Shown: positions 1 to 9,579 of the stretch, in pieces
How the letters are laid out: every line of letters begins with the position of its first letter
Position numbering within the stretch: position 1 is the first letter of the stretch
Source: Haemophilus parainfluenzae
GTDB lineage: Bacteria; Pseudomonadota; Gammaproteobacteria; Enterobacterales; Pasteurellaceae
NCBI RefSeq assembly: GCF_900450995.1
Contig: NZ_UGHY01000002.1
Span: 1,297,001 to 1,361,000, forward strand
Reading direction: 5' to 3'
Length of the DNA stretch: 64,000 nt
The notes under the pieces: generated by a model
What the model saw: the letters and a program-made list of their open reading frames with translations, nothing else
Databases searched by the model: none
Told to the model about the DNA's origin: nothing
Position numbers and translations under genes: made by a program

Positions 1-1
1 A

Positions 2-975
2 TTGCAGAAGATTACAAATGAAGTAATTAAAGAGTTGGAAATACGTAGATTCAGTTATAGACGCAAAGCAGGATTAAGTAAACCTGCACTTAAAGTTGAA
101 AAAGAGCTGAATCGAATTTTTTCTTTTGATAATTTGAAACAAACTGTTCATAAAAAATTGATTGCAGGTGGAATGAATGAAAAATCAGCAGAAGAAGTTA
201 TTGAATTGATCAGTAAAGAAGAAGAAGAAAAAAGCCAGACAGTAGAAGAAATCCGTCAAGCTATTGCGACTTACCAAGGGCAAGCAACTTTGGGGAAAAT
301 TATGAATGTGGTTTTACATGAAGGCCGAAGACCACTAAATTATTTTCGCAATGAAGTTCCTAGAATAGATAGATTTATCAAGAAATACAAGGAAACAAGT
401 GATTTTGAACATATAGAAACGATTGAATCAATTGCACACAATACAGTTTCAAATGCTAAAACATTTTCTGACCTCTTTTTACGACTAGACCCTCTTGCCA
501 TGGGAAAACGCCCAGCTAAACGACAATTATCTATAGAGAATGAAATTTCTAATTGTTTTGCAATATTTCGTCAACAAATGGAAGATAAGGGCATTAAATT
601 CAAAATTAGCGGAAGTGCAATTATAGAAGCATGGCAACAGGATATTGCTGCTATATTTACTAATCTTATAGAAAATAGCATCTTTTGGCTGTCAGAGAAA
701 AATACTGACATTAAGGAAGTCATGATCAGTATTATTACTGAGAAAAATTCTTTAAGTTATATAGATTTTCGTGATACAGGTCCCGGGATAGAATCCAATC
801 TTATTGAGGATAATCTTATATTTGAACCTCAATTTAGCACTAAACCGGGGGTACAGGTATCGGTTTGGCAATTGCAGGTGAAGCTGCTGATAGAAACGGG
901 TTGAAACTTACAGCTTTAGAATCTACTACCGGAGCTTATTTTAGACTTTCTACAAAAGGGGATGAAAATGAATAA
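2..975 (+). CDS. Sensor histidine kinase-like ATPase, 5' partial, with a frameshift near the end
   Basis: This is the C-terminal part of a histidine kinase; the gene runs off the left edge, so any sensor domain is outside. An H-box-like segment (VVLHEGRRPLNYF, about residue 103) is followed by an HATPase_c domain: N box NLIENS, G1 box DTGPGI, F box FEPQFSTKP. The frame breaks at the G tract 847-851. One added G restores the G2 box (GTGIGLAIAGEA) and carries the ORF to a stop at 975, overlapping the next gene. That overlap implies co-transcription and a cognate receiver partner. It would autophosphorylate on His and pass phosphate to the neighbour. What it senses cannot be seen. The kinase assignment is firm; the role is unknown. 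Confidence 0.8.
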
Positions 976-2140
976 TATGAAGTTAATTCTTATCGAAGAT
1001 AACGATGAAGAGCTGCAATCTTGTAAGAACGCCGTAAAAGATTTTAATGATGATCACAAAGACAAGAAGTGGTATATTCGGTTAGAAACTTATACCAATA
1101 TAGAGAATGCATCAAAAGCATTAGAGAATTCTTACTTTGATGGTGCAATTATCGATATGAAATTAGCTGATTCTGGCAATGAGGGAAATCAGGCTTTAGA
1201 TGTAATAAGAAAGCATTTAAAACGGATACCCGTAGCAATATATACTGGAACTCCTGATGTTGCAGATGTAACAGATATTCCTTCAATTGGTCTGTTTAAA
1301 AAAGCAGATATAACATATGAACAGCTTATATATAAATTTTGGGATATTTACAAAACTGGATTAACCAAAATAATGGGAGGAAAAGGTCAAATTGAACAAA
1401 GTCTAAGTCAAATTTTTATAAAATACCTTCTTCCTAAAATTTCACCGGAACCAACAATTTCAGAAAAGAGTAATTGGGTTTCTTATGCAGAAGAAGATCC
1501 GGATAACACGGAAAAAGCTTTACTGCGCTATACGCTTAATCATCTCATTCATGAATTATATAAAAGCAGTGAAAATTGCTACCCTGATGAAATGTATATA
1601 CATTTGCCAAACCTAGAGCTGGATCAAGTAAAAGTAGATACAGGGTGCATTTTAAAAAATAAAGATAACAATAAATTTTATATTGTTTTGAGTCCTGCTT
1701 GTGATTTGGCAGAGCGTGAAGGGGGAGAATGCAATACTGATAGAGCATTACTGGTTGAGATTCAAATGCTTGAAGATATTTTATCTGATGACTATTTTAT
1801 TAGTAATTGCCATGGTGGTAAAAAACTTAAAAAAAGGTACTTAAAAAGTAATCCTGAGTCTCCAAAAGAGTATCTTTTAAAGCAACAAGATAATGACTTA
1901 ATAAAATACCAAAGAAATACAAAAAATTTATATTATTGTTGGCTTCCCAAGACTAGTTGTTTCAATAATGGAGCTGTCATTAATTTTAGAAGAGTCTCTA
2001 CATATTCTCAAGAAGAGCTAAATGAGTCTTTTAATAGTCCAGTTATTCAAGTGTCTAGCCCATTTCTAAAAGACATAATATCTCGATTTTCATCCTATTA
2101 TGCACGACAAGGGCAACCTGATATAAATTTTATGATTTGA
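968..2140 (+). CDS. Receiver-domain protein with an uncharacterised C-terminal domain
   Basis: The N-terminal ~125 residues are a response-regulator receiver: acidic pocket IEDND, phospho-acceptor Asp in GAIIDMKL, Thr in IYTGTPD, Lys in FKKAD. The remaining ~265 residues match no DNA-binding or enzymatic output domain that I recognise; they include a conserved-looking VLSPACDLAERE stretch. ATG at 968 is preferred to ATG 962 because the AAGGGG ribosome site touches 962 but sits about 6 nt before 968. The kinase gene overlaps the start, so the two form one operon. Such receivers without a standard output often act through protein contacts. A conflict or stress-signalling role is only a guess from the island-like setting. 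Confidence 0.75.
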   Translation: MNNMKLILIEDNDEELQSCKNAVKDFNDDHKDKKWYIRLETYTNIENASKALENSYFDGAIIDMKLADSGNEGNQALDVIRKHLKRIPVAIYTGTPDVADVTDIPSIGLFKKADITYEQLIYKFWDIYKTGLTKIMGGKGQIEQSLSQIFIKYLLPKISPEPTISEKSNWVSYAEEDPDNTEKALLRYTLNHLIHELYKSSENCYPDEMYIHLPNLELDQVKVDTGCILKNKDNNKFYIVLSPACDLAEREGGECNTDRALLVEIQMLEDILSDDYFISNCHGGKKLKKRYLKSNPESPKEYLLKQQDNDLIKYQRNTKNLYYCWLPKTSCFNNGAVINFRRVSTYSQEELNESFNSPVIQVSSPFLKDIISRFSSYYARQGQPDINFMI

Positions 2141-2196
2141 GTATATTCTTAATTATATATTTGTAGAGATCTAGCAGATTTGAATATGTGTAAAAA

Positions 2197-2220
2197 AGAG
2201 GCCTTTAATACAGGGCCTCT
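2197..2220 (-). terminator. Intrinsic terminator downstream of truncated ygiD
   Basis: The arms AGAGGCC (2197-2203) and GGCCTCT (2214-2220) form a 7-bp stem. On the minus strand it is followed by a six-T run (2197-2192), so it best fits termination of leftward transcription from the ygiD side. On the plus strand, after the receiver gene, there is no T tract. Confidence 0.7.
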
Positions 2221-2368
2221 ATTGGAATATGGGTTTAATGTTAATTTTAGATATTAAACAATCTAAAAATTTAGATTGGATTGCGATACTAATCACAATC
2301 AATTTAATGCTTCTGTTAATTTATCCTGAATTTATACTCTGCTGAGTCCTATCTCTTAAAACTTATAA

Positions 2369-2851
2369 TCAATAATCAGAAAAATTATGGTAACTAATTA
2401 AGTTGGTAAAGAAAATTTTCTCTTCCAATGAGTCTTCAAATTTCAAAGCATTTTTAAGGCTAAGTTGCACCACAGGAATATCGGCATCGGGATAGAGATA
2501 TTTCAACACTGCCCATGCACCATGATCAAAACCACGCGTCGGGTTCAGCTCGACATTTTCCGGCTGTAATAATGACTGCACCTGCTCTGCCAACTCAGGC
2601 GAACTGGGCGCGGGATATTGCACTTGGCTGAGTTCATCGGGAAAACCATAGAAATCGTAAATCATTTCAGGGTGTTCACCTGATGTTACCTGCAAACGGC
2701 TACTGTACCAATGCGCTGAAATCATCAAAATAGCTTTTGGTTTGGCAAACTTTTGCGTAATTAGGCTGAAACTCTGATTGAACGGGTTTTCTTTATCTAA
2801 CGCATTCATCGGGCTACCATGCCCAACGAACAATACAGGCATTTTTTTCAT
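2369..2851 (-). pseudogene. ygiD: 3'-truncated LigB-family extradiol dioxygenase (YgiD-like)
   Basis: The N-terminus is a good YgiD/4,5-DOPA extradiol dioxygenase match: PVLFVGHGSPMNAL, MISAHWYSS and the FDHGAWAVL segment with its metal-ligand His. The family is about 255-270 residues, but this ORF stops at 160 and its last ~20 residues no longer resemble the family. The final ~100 residues, including further active-site elements, are missing. The break faces the kinase/receiver island on the left, so the gene was probably cut by the insertion or deletion that brought those genes in. The start has a good ribosome site (AGGAGA). Probably non-functional. Confidence 0.75.
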
Positions 2852-3152
2852 TATTTTCTCCTAAATATTTGATGGAGCAGATTGTACGGTTAAATCTTTG
2901 TGTGAAAAATACCACTTTATGAACAACATCTTTTACTAATCAGAAATAATGAATGATAAGGTTTAGAGAGATTGATGTGGTTAAATAAGGTAAATATTAC
3001 AAAATGCGGTTAAATTTTACGAAAATTTTACTTAAAATTTACTTCATTTACAGTTTATTATCTTTATATTTAGGCGTATGATGACTATCAGTTTTACATA
3101 ACCCCTAAATTTATTTAGATAAATATATTATTTCTATTTAATTGGAGATTGA
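2852..3152. promoter_or_regulatory. Divergent intergenic region between ygiD and the rhodanese gene
   Basis: About 300 bp without a gene. It is very AT-rich and must hold both divergent promoters. One degenerate uptake word (AAAATGCGGTTAAATTTT, 3000-3017) lies in it. I see no clear operator or small-RNA structure. Confidence 0.4.
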
Positions 3153-3523
3153 ATGATGAAAAAATTACTAGCAGCAGCAATTTCAGCGGTTGCCATTACT
3201 ACCTCTTTTGTTGCTCATGCAGATGTTACCCGCAAGCCAAACAAAGTATGGTACAACCGGAAAAAGCAAAAGGTGTTTGGATTGATGTACGTTCTGCTGA
3301 AGAATTTAATGCTGGCCATTTACAAGATGCGGTGAATATTCCACATGATAAAATCATTGAAGGTGTTAAAGCGCTTGGTTCAGATAAAGATGCACCGATC
3401 AATCTTTACTGCCGTAGCGGTCGTCGTGCCGAAGCCGCACTCACTGAGCTGAAAAAAGCAGGCTATACGAATGTTACTAACTATGGCGGTTATGAAGATT
3501 TGGTTAAAAAAGGTTTGAAATAA
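3153..3523 (+). CDS. Periplasmic single-domain rhodanese (PspE/GlpE type), frameshifted in this sequence
   Basis: Residues 1-23 are a Sec signal peptide (MMKKLLAAAISAVAITTSF, cleavage after AHA). A single rhodanese domain follows, with active-site loop CRSGRRAEAA: cysteine followed by the Arg-Ser-Gly-Arg pattern of sulfurtransferases. The signal peptide and the domain are in different frames. Adding one C to the CCC at 3229-3231 joins them into a 123-residue protein of normal family length. GGAG precedes the double ATG. It would move sulfane sulfur in the periplasm. The frameshift is more likely a sequence error than decay, since both halves are clean. A hairpin terminator follows. Confidence 0.8.
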
Positions 3524-3545
3524 ACAACGCATCATTTAACGTAAA

Positions 3546-3574
3546 AATCCCCTAGATTAAGCATTTAGGGGATT
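3546..3574 (+). terminator. Intrinsic terminator after the rhodanese gene
   Basis: The arms AATCCCCTA (3546-3554) and TAGGGGATT (3566-3574) are followed by a T-rich tail. The gene on the other side converges, so the hairpin may work both ways. Confidence 0.8.
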
Positions 3575-3605
3575 TTTATTATAAAGAGCGGTCAGGTTTT
3601 GTTTA

Positions 3606-4398
3606 CTAAATACAATAATCTTCTTTTAATAAGTGACGATAGGCATAAAGATAAGATGCACCGACAAATGCTGCACCACCGGTAACATTGCCTAAAAAGA
3701 CAGGAATCATATTGAAGAAGAATTGGCTCCAAGTCACATTAGCACCAGCAAAAATCCCAGCAGGAATAATAAACATATTGGCGACAAAGTGTTGTAATCC
3801 GATAAGCACAAAAATCATCACAGGGAACCATATGGCTAGGATACGACCGGAGGTTTGTTTGGCGCCAAAATAGAACCAAATACCCATGCAGGCCATCCAG
3901 TTACAGGCAATAGCTGAAACAAAGGCACGACCAAAATCCATTTGCACTTTAGCCTCGGCAATCGCGATGGTTTTAGCGGCAGCAGCACCTTCTGATAAAC
4001 CGACATAATGCCCTAAGAAATAGGCCATAAACAGCGCACCGAGCAGGTTGCCCAAACTCACGACAATCCAGTTACGAAATAATTTTTTTAAGCTTACTCT
4101 TTTGGTTAAATGACCTAACGCCATCATCATCATGTTTCCCGTGGCCAATTCACCACCACCGATTAATATACAAATCAAACAAATCGGAAACACCGCTGCA
4201 CCAAGTAATGTCGATAGCCCTCCCCACTATGGAGGAATACCGCTCACGACTTTTAAATAGGCCATATAACCAAAACTCACATAGCCGCCACCTAAAAGCT
4301 TAAAATAGCCAGTGTTTTTAGGTGTCCTTCCGACTTAGCATAACTTTTATCGATAACATCTTGTAAGATTTCGTGGGATAAAGATCACGATGCTGCAT
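3606..4398 (-). pseudogene. Formate/nitrite transporter (FNT) family channel, broken by two frameshifts and one stop
   Basis: The intact 195-residue C-terminal portion has FNT helices and signature stretches (GGGELATGNMMMM, LGNLLGALFM, GLQHFVANMF). Upstream the reading continues: MQHRDLYP, then EILQDVIDKSYAKSEG, then GGGYVSFGYMAYLKVVSGIPP. The breaks are one missing base in the G3 run (plus strand 4375-4377), one in the A4 run (4294-4297), and an in-frame TAG at 4227-4229 where a Gln codon fits (GIPP-stop-WGGLS). Repaired, the protein is 264 residues, normal for this family of pentameric anion channels. ATG at 4398 has AGAGG upstream. The homopolymer breaks resemble sequence errors; the TAG is a substitution and could be real decay. 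Confidence 0.75.
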
Positions 4399-4624
4399 AG
4401 TTGTACCTCTAGTGAAAATAAGACGGTAAAAATGTAGCAAAGCACATAGAAAAACAGAAAGAATTGTTAACTATATATACTTATTTTTAGTTATAACGAA
4501 ATTGAATAATAATCCGAACCTAAAATTAGGTGTTTGAGTTTTTTGGGGAGGAGAAAAAAGAGCGGTTAAATTTTCAGGTGTTTTTGCTAAAAGTTATAAA
4601 AATCTGACTGCTTGCATGTATAGA

Positions 4625-4660
4625 AAAAGCGTTGTTCTAGTCACATAGAACAACGCTTTT
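4625..4660. terminator. Bidirectional intrinsic terminator downstream of ssb
   Basis: A perfect 15-bp stem, AAAAGCGTTGTTCTA (4625-4639) with TAGAACAACGCTTTT (4646-4660), has T-rich tails on both strands. It serves ssb on the minus strand. Confidence 0.85.
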
Positions 4661-4680
4661 ATTTTTAAATTATATGTAAC

Positions 4681-5148
4681 TTAGAATGGAATGTTGTCAT
4701 CAAATGCGTCCATTGGTGGCTCAGCTTGTGGCGCTGGCGCAGATTGTGCTGGACGAGATTGATAGCTTGGCTGTGGTGCTGGTTGTGCAGGTGCATAACC
4801 GCCCATCTCTTGATTACGACCACCTAACATTTGTAAGTTATCACCTTGGATTTCAGTGGTGTAACGATCTTGACCATTGTTATCTTGCCATTTACGGGTT
4901 TTTAAACGACCTTCAACATAAACTTGTGAACCTTTGCGTAAGTATTGTCCCGCAATTTCCGCTAAACGACGATATAACACGATACGGTGCCATTCGGTCA
5001 CTTCACGGCGTTCGCCTGTGTTTTTATCTGTCCAGCTTTCACTTGTTGCTACGCTAATATTTGCTACCGCTTCGCCATTTGGCATCGTACGGATTTCAGG
5101 ATCATTACCTAAATTACCCACGATGATTACTTTATTAATACCTGCCAT
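4681..5148 (-). CDS. ssb: Single-stranded DNA-binding protein
   Basis: This is the homotetrameric ssDNA-binding protein of replication, repair and recombination. Residues 1-105 are the OB fold ([45 protein letters not shown]). A Gly/Pro/Gln-rich linker leads to the acidic tip DAFDDNIPF, which recruits partner enzymes. Length (155 aa) is normal. It is divergent from uvrA across about 160 bp, an arrangement found in Haemophilus and E. coli. In E. coli the shared region is LexA-controlled; I did not identify a clear SOS box here. Confidence 0.97.
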   Translation of the reverse strand: MAGINKVIIVGNLGNDPEIRTMPNGEAVANISVATSESWTDKNTGERREVTEWHRIVLYRRLAEIAGQYLRKGSQVYVEGRLKTRKWQDNNGQDRYTTEIQGDNLQMLGGRNQEMGGYAPAQPAPQPSYQSRPAQSAPAPQAEPPMDAFDDNIPF

Positions 5149-5310
5149 AGAATCCTCTATATTTTAGAAATAAGGTGAAAAATTTTGGCTATTTTGCCTT
5201 AAAAGAAACAAAAGATCCATAAAAATTAACTGGATATTTGCACAGATATTGAAATATGCGATAATGGTCGCAATTTTTGAATTTATTTTCTAAAGGCAAT
5301 TGCTTTTTTT

Positions 5311-8143
5311 ATGGATACTATAGACATTCGTGGGGCAAGAACCCACAACCTCAAAAACATCAATTTAACCATTCCGCGCGATAAATTAATTGTGATTACA
5401 GGCTTGTCCGGTTCGGGCAAATCTTCTTTAGCATTTGATACGCTTTATGCGGAAGGGCAGCGCCGTTATGTGGAATCGCTCTCTGCTTATGCGCGTCAAT
5501 TCCTTTCTTTGATGGAAAAACCAGATGTGGATTCGATTGAGGGCTTGTCACCAGCGATTTCTATTGAGCAAAAATCTACTTCTCATAATCCGCGTTCAAC
5601 CGTGGGCACTATCACCGAAATTTACGATTATCTGCGTTTGCTGTTTGCTCGCGTAGGGGAGCCGCGTTGTCCTGATCATGATGTGCCATTAACGGCACAA
5701 ACCATCAGCCAAATGGTGGACAAAGTTTTAAGCTTGCCTGAAGAAAGCAAAATGATGTTGCTAGCGCCCGTAGTGAAAAACCGTAAAGGTGAGCACGTTA
5801 AGCTGTTAGATAGCTTGGCAGCACAAGGTTATATTCGCGCAAGAATTGATGGTGAGATTTGTGATTTATCTGATCCACCAGAACTTGCTTTACAGAAAAA
5901 ACATACCATTGAAGTGGTGGTGGACCGTTTTAAAGTGCGGTCAGATTTAGCTACACGTTTAGCCGAATCCTTTGAGACAGCTTTAGAGCTTTCGGGAGGT
6001 ACAGCGGTTGTGGCTGATATGAATAATCCTAAGGCTGAAGAATTAGTTTTCTCAGCAAACTTTGCTTGTCCGCATTGTGGCTATTCTGTACCGGAATTAG
6101 AGCCTCGCTTATTCTCATTTAATAACCCAGCAGGGGCGTGTCCGACTTGTGATGGCTTAGGTGTTCAGCAGTTCTTTGATGAAAGCCGAGTGGTGCAAAA
6201 TGAAAGCATTTCCCTCGCAGGTGGGGCGGTGAAAGGTTGGGATCGTCGCAATTTCTATTATTACCAAATGCTTACTTCGTTGGCGAAACATTATAAATTT
6301 GATATTGAAACGCCATACGAAGATTTGCCTCAAAAAATTAAAGATATTGTGATGCACGGTTCAGGCAAAGAAGAAATTGAATTCCAATACATGAACGATC
6401 GTGGTGATGTGGTGATCCGCAAACATCCTTTTGAAGGGATTTTGAATAATATGGCACGCCGTTATAAAGAAACGGAATCCATGTCTGTGCGCGAAGAATT
6501 GGCGAAAAATATCAGTAACCGACCTTGTGCAGATTGTGGAGGTTCGCGTCTTCGTCCAGAAGCTCGCAATGTGTATATTGGTAACGTTAACTTGCCCCAA
6601 ATTTCAGAGAAAAGCATTGGTGAAAGCCTCGAGTTTTTCCAAGGGCTTACTTTAACCGGTCAAAAAGCACAAATTGCGGAAAAAATCCTGAAAGAGATCA
6701 GAGAGCGGTTAGAATTCTTAGTGAATGTAGGCTTAAATTATCTTTCCCTTTCTCGCTCAGCCGAGACCCTTTCGGGCGGTGAAGCGCAACGTATCCGTCT
6801 TGCGAGTCAGATCGGTGCGGGCTTAGTGGGCGTCATGTATGTGTTGGATGAGCCTTCTATCGGTTTGCATCAACGCGATAATGAGCGTCTGTTAAATACG
6901 TTGATTCATTTGCGTAATTTGGGCAACACCGTGATCGTGGTGGAACACGATGAGGATGCCATTCGAGAAGCCGATCATATTATTGATATTGGCCCTGGAG
7001 CAGGTGTACACGGTGGCCAAGTAATTGCTCAGGGGACAGCCAAAGAGATTATGGATAATCCGAATTCGATTACGGGTAAGTTCTTATCGGGCGAAGAAAA
7101 AATTGAAATTCCGAAAAAACGAACCGCACTTGATAAAAGCAAACTTTTAAAATTAAAAGGTGCGACAGGGAACAACCTGAAAGGCGTGAATTTAGAAATT
7201 CCAGTGGGATTATTTACTTGTATCACAGGGGTGTCAGGTTCAGGCAAATCAACGTTAATTAATGATACGTTATTCCCATTGGCACAAAATGCTTTAAATC
7301 GTGCGGAAAAAAACGGATTTTGCGCCTTATAAATCCATTGAAGGCTTGGAATATTTCGACAAAGTGATCGATATTAACCAAAGTCCAATCGGCCGTACAC
7401 CACGTTCTAACCCAGCGACTTACACGGGGTTATTTACCCCAATTCGTGAATTATTTGCGGGCGTACCAGAAGCGCGTGCGCGTGGTTATAATCCAGGACG
7501 ATTTAGTTTTAACGTACGCGGTGGTCGTTGTGAAGCATGCCAAGGTGATGGCGTGCTAAAAGTGGAAATGCATTTCTTACCGGATGTGTATGTGCCTTGT
7601 GATCAATGTAAAGGTAAACGCTATAACCGTGAAACCTTGGAAATCCGCTATAAAGGCAAAACTATTCACCAAGTATTAGATATGACAGTAGAAGAAGCAC
7701 GCGAGTTTTTTGACGCGATCCCAATGATTGCGCGTAAATTGCAAACCCTAATGGATGTCGGCTTATCTTACATTCGTTTAGGTCAGTCTTCTACCACGCT
7801 TTCAGGTGGTGAGGCACAGCGTGTTAAGTTAGCGACAGAGCTTTCAAAACGCGATACCGGTAAAACCCTTTATATTTTGGATGAACCGACAACTGGTCTG
7901 CATTTTGCCGATATTAAACAACTTCTCGACGTGTTACATTGCTTACGCGATCAAGGCAATACTATCGTGGTGATCGAACACAATTTAGATGTGATTAAAA
8001 CCGCAGACTGGATTGTGGATCTTGGTCCAGAAGGGGGCAGTGGTGGTGGTCAAATCATCGCGACAGGCACCCCGGAAGAAGTGGCCAAAGTCAAAGGTTC
8101 GCACACTGCGAGATTCCTAAAAGAGATCTTGGCAAAAGGCTAG
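5311..8143 (+). CDS. uvrA: UvrABC excision nuclease subunit A, one-base insertion in this sequence
   Basis: This is the damage-recognition ATPase of nucleotide excision repair. The first half has Walker [12 protein letters not shown], zinc module CPHCG/CPTCDG, signature [14 protein letters not shown] and Walker [11 protein letters not shown]. The second half has [10 protein letters not shown], zinc module [26 protein letters not shown] and [10 protein letters not shown]. Two reading frames overlap at an A7 run (7307-7313). Removing one A gives [12 protein letters not shown] and a continuous 943-residue protein, the normal UvrA length. An A-run insertion in such a conserved gene is most simply a sequencing error. 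The second Walker A motif lies just before the break. Confidence 0.95.
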
Positions 8144-8150
8144 AAAAACC

Positions 8151-8183
8151 AACCGCACTTTTGAATTTAATCAAAGTGCGGTT
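8151..8183. terminator. Inverted uptake-sequence pair after uvrA
   Basis: AACCGCACTTTTGA (8151-8164) and TCAAAGTGCGGTT (8171-8183) form a stem with a T-rich tail. It is a paired Haemophilus uptake signal doubling as an intrinsic terminator. Confidence 0.75.
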
Positions 8184-8263
8184 ATTTACTAGAATTGTAT
8201 TACAACATTGGATATTTTTACTATCTGATTGGATATAGCTAATGTTGAGAATTCTGATAATCT

Positions 8264-9337
8264 CTATTGCTTCATCAATAACTCATACAAGGCTACATTA
8301 ATATAAAAATTTTCTTTTCCAATTTTTTCCTTCTTCAAAATACCGATTTTGACCAATGCTTCTAAACGGGTTCTTGCTGTATTACGATGGATTTGGCAGT
8401 CTCGTACGACAAAATCAATTTTCGTATAAGGGTGTTTATACAGATTGTTAATTAGTTCATGGCTGTAAATCTGCGGTAAGTGATTGCGGATGAGCTGTTT
8501 GTGATTTTGCATTAACACTTTAATTCCATTGATTAAAGTAACCGTTCGTTTTGAGGTTTCCGTGATGCCGTTTAGCATAAATACTAGCCAAGCCTCCCAG
8601 TTTTTGCTATCACGGACAGACTGCAATAACTGGTAGTATTTTGTTTTATTTCTATTTATATATCGGGAAAGATACAGAATTGGAGTATCGAGTAAATCTT
8701 GCTGAATCAGATATAGAATATTCAATATTCGTCCTGTCCGACCATTGCCATCATAAAATGGGTGAATGCTTTCAAACTGGTGATGAATCAGTGCCATTTT
8801 TACCAAAGGATCGTAATCAAGTTGTGCCGATTCGTTGATAAATCTTTCTAAATTAGACATATATTTTTCAATATCGGCAGGATTTTGCGGTGGCATATAA
8901 ACAATTTCTTTTGTCGTTTGATTTACCAGCCCCGTTCCTTGCTGCTTTCTAAAACCCGCATAGTTTCCTTCCAATGCAGCTTGAATTTCTTTAATTAGAT
9001 TGAGTGTAATTAATTTATCGGAACGGACGGAGTTAAAGCCTAATGACATGGCTTGTGCGTAGTAGTGAACTTCTTTTGCAGCTACGGTAGTGAATTGGTG
9101 TGTATTGATATTGCTTTGATATAAATCATCCTGCGTGGTAATGATATTTTCAATCTCCGAGCTTTCTTTTGCTTCCTGCAAGGGTAATGTCCCGAGTAGA
9201 ATATTTTGATTCGGCATTGTATGTACTACGCCTTTTAACTCACCTAATGCCTGATGAGCAGCACTGCAAGCTTTCAATACTGATTTACTTTCTATCTCGC
9301 CCAAGGCAAATAAATCTGGAATTTGATAGTTGTTCAT
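8264..9337 (-). CDS. Class II Fic-domain protein (AMPylase type) with C-terminal winged helix
   Basis: Fic enzymes usually transfer AMP from ATP to hydroxyl side chains of target proteins. The full core motif HPFYDGNGRTGR is at residues 192-203, with the catalytic His and the Asn/Arg pair present. The inhibitory motif S-x-x-x-E-N is seen as SSEIEN at residues 59-64, N-terminal to the Fic domain, which defines class II. An FIC_N helix bundle comes first and a winged-helix-like region lies at the C-terminus (about 300-357). The 357-residue length is normal for this group. AAGGAAG precedes ATG 9337. It is a single gene with no antitoxin partner; a striking operator array lies upstream. The target is unknown. 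Confidence 0.9.
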   Translation of the reverse strand: MNNYQIPDLFALGEIESKSVLKACSAAHQALGELKGVVHTMPNQNILLGTLPLQEAKESSEIENIITTQDDLYQSNINTHQFTTVAAKEVHYYAQAMSLGFNSVRSDKLITLNLIKEIQAALEGNYAGFRKQQGTGLVNQTTKEIVYMPPQNPADIEKYMSNLERFINESAQLDYDPLVKMALIHHQFESIHPFYDGNGRTGRILNILYLIQQDLLDTPILYLSRYINRNKTKYYQLLQSVRDSKNWEAWLVFMLNGITETSKRTVTLINGIKVLMQNHKQLIRNHLPQIYSHELINNLYKHPYTKIDFVVRDCQIHRNTARTRLEALVKIGILKKEKIGKENFYINVALYELLMKQ

Positions 9338-9372
9338 TATGACTTCCTTTATATATAAAAAGGTGTGGTTTC

Positions 9373-9459
9373 TTGTGCACGTTTACATAACATGCACAAT
9401 ATTCAGAATATTTTGTGCATATTAGTACAACACACACAAATTTTCTATTTTTTTGTGCA
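9373..9459 (-). promoter_or_regulatory. Phased operator array upstream of the fic gene
   Basis: The heptamer TTGTGCA recurs at exactly 20-bp steps in alternating orientation: forward 9373, reverse (TGCACAA) 9393, forward 9413, reverse (imperfect, CACACAA) 9433, forward 9453. Sites 2 and 3 form an inverted repeat around 9392-9420. The array lies 36-122 bp upstream of the fic start and serves no other gene, since emrB ends at 9580 on the same strand. Such helical phasing suggests cooperative binding of a dimeric repressor, possibly the winged helix of Fic itself (inference). Confidence 0.65.
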
Positions 9460-9579
9460 CGTTTCTGGCTCTAAAGCAGAAGACATAATATTTGGTTAAA
9501 TTTCCCAGTTTTTCAATTGTCTCAAATAACAAATTCTTGTCATTCAGATAGAAAAGTGCGGTTATTTTTTGGGATGTTT

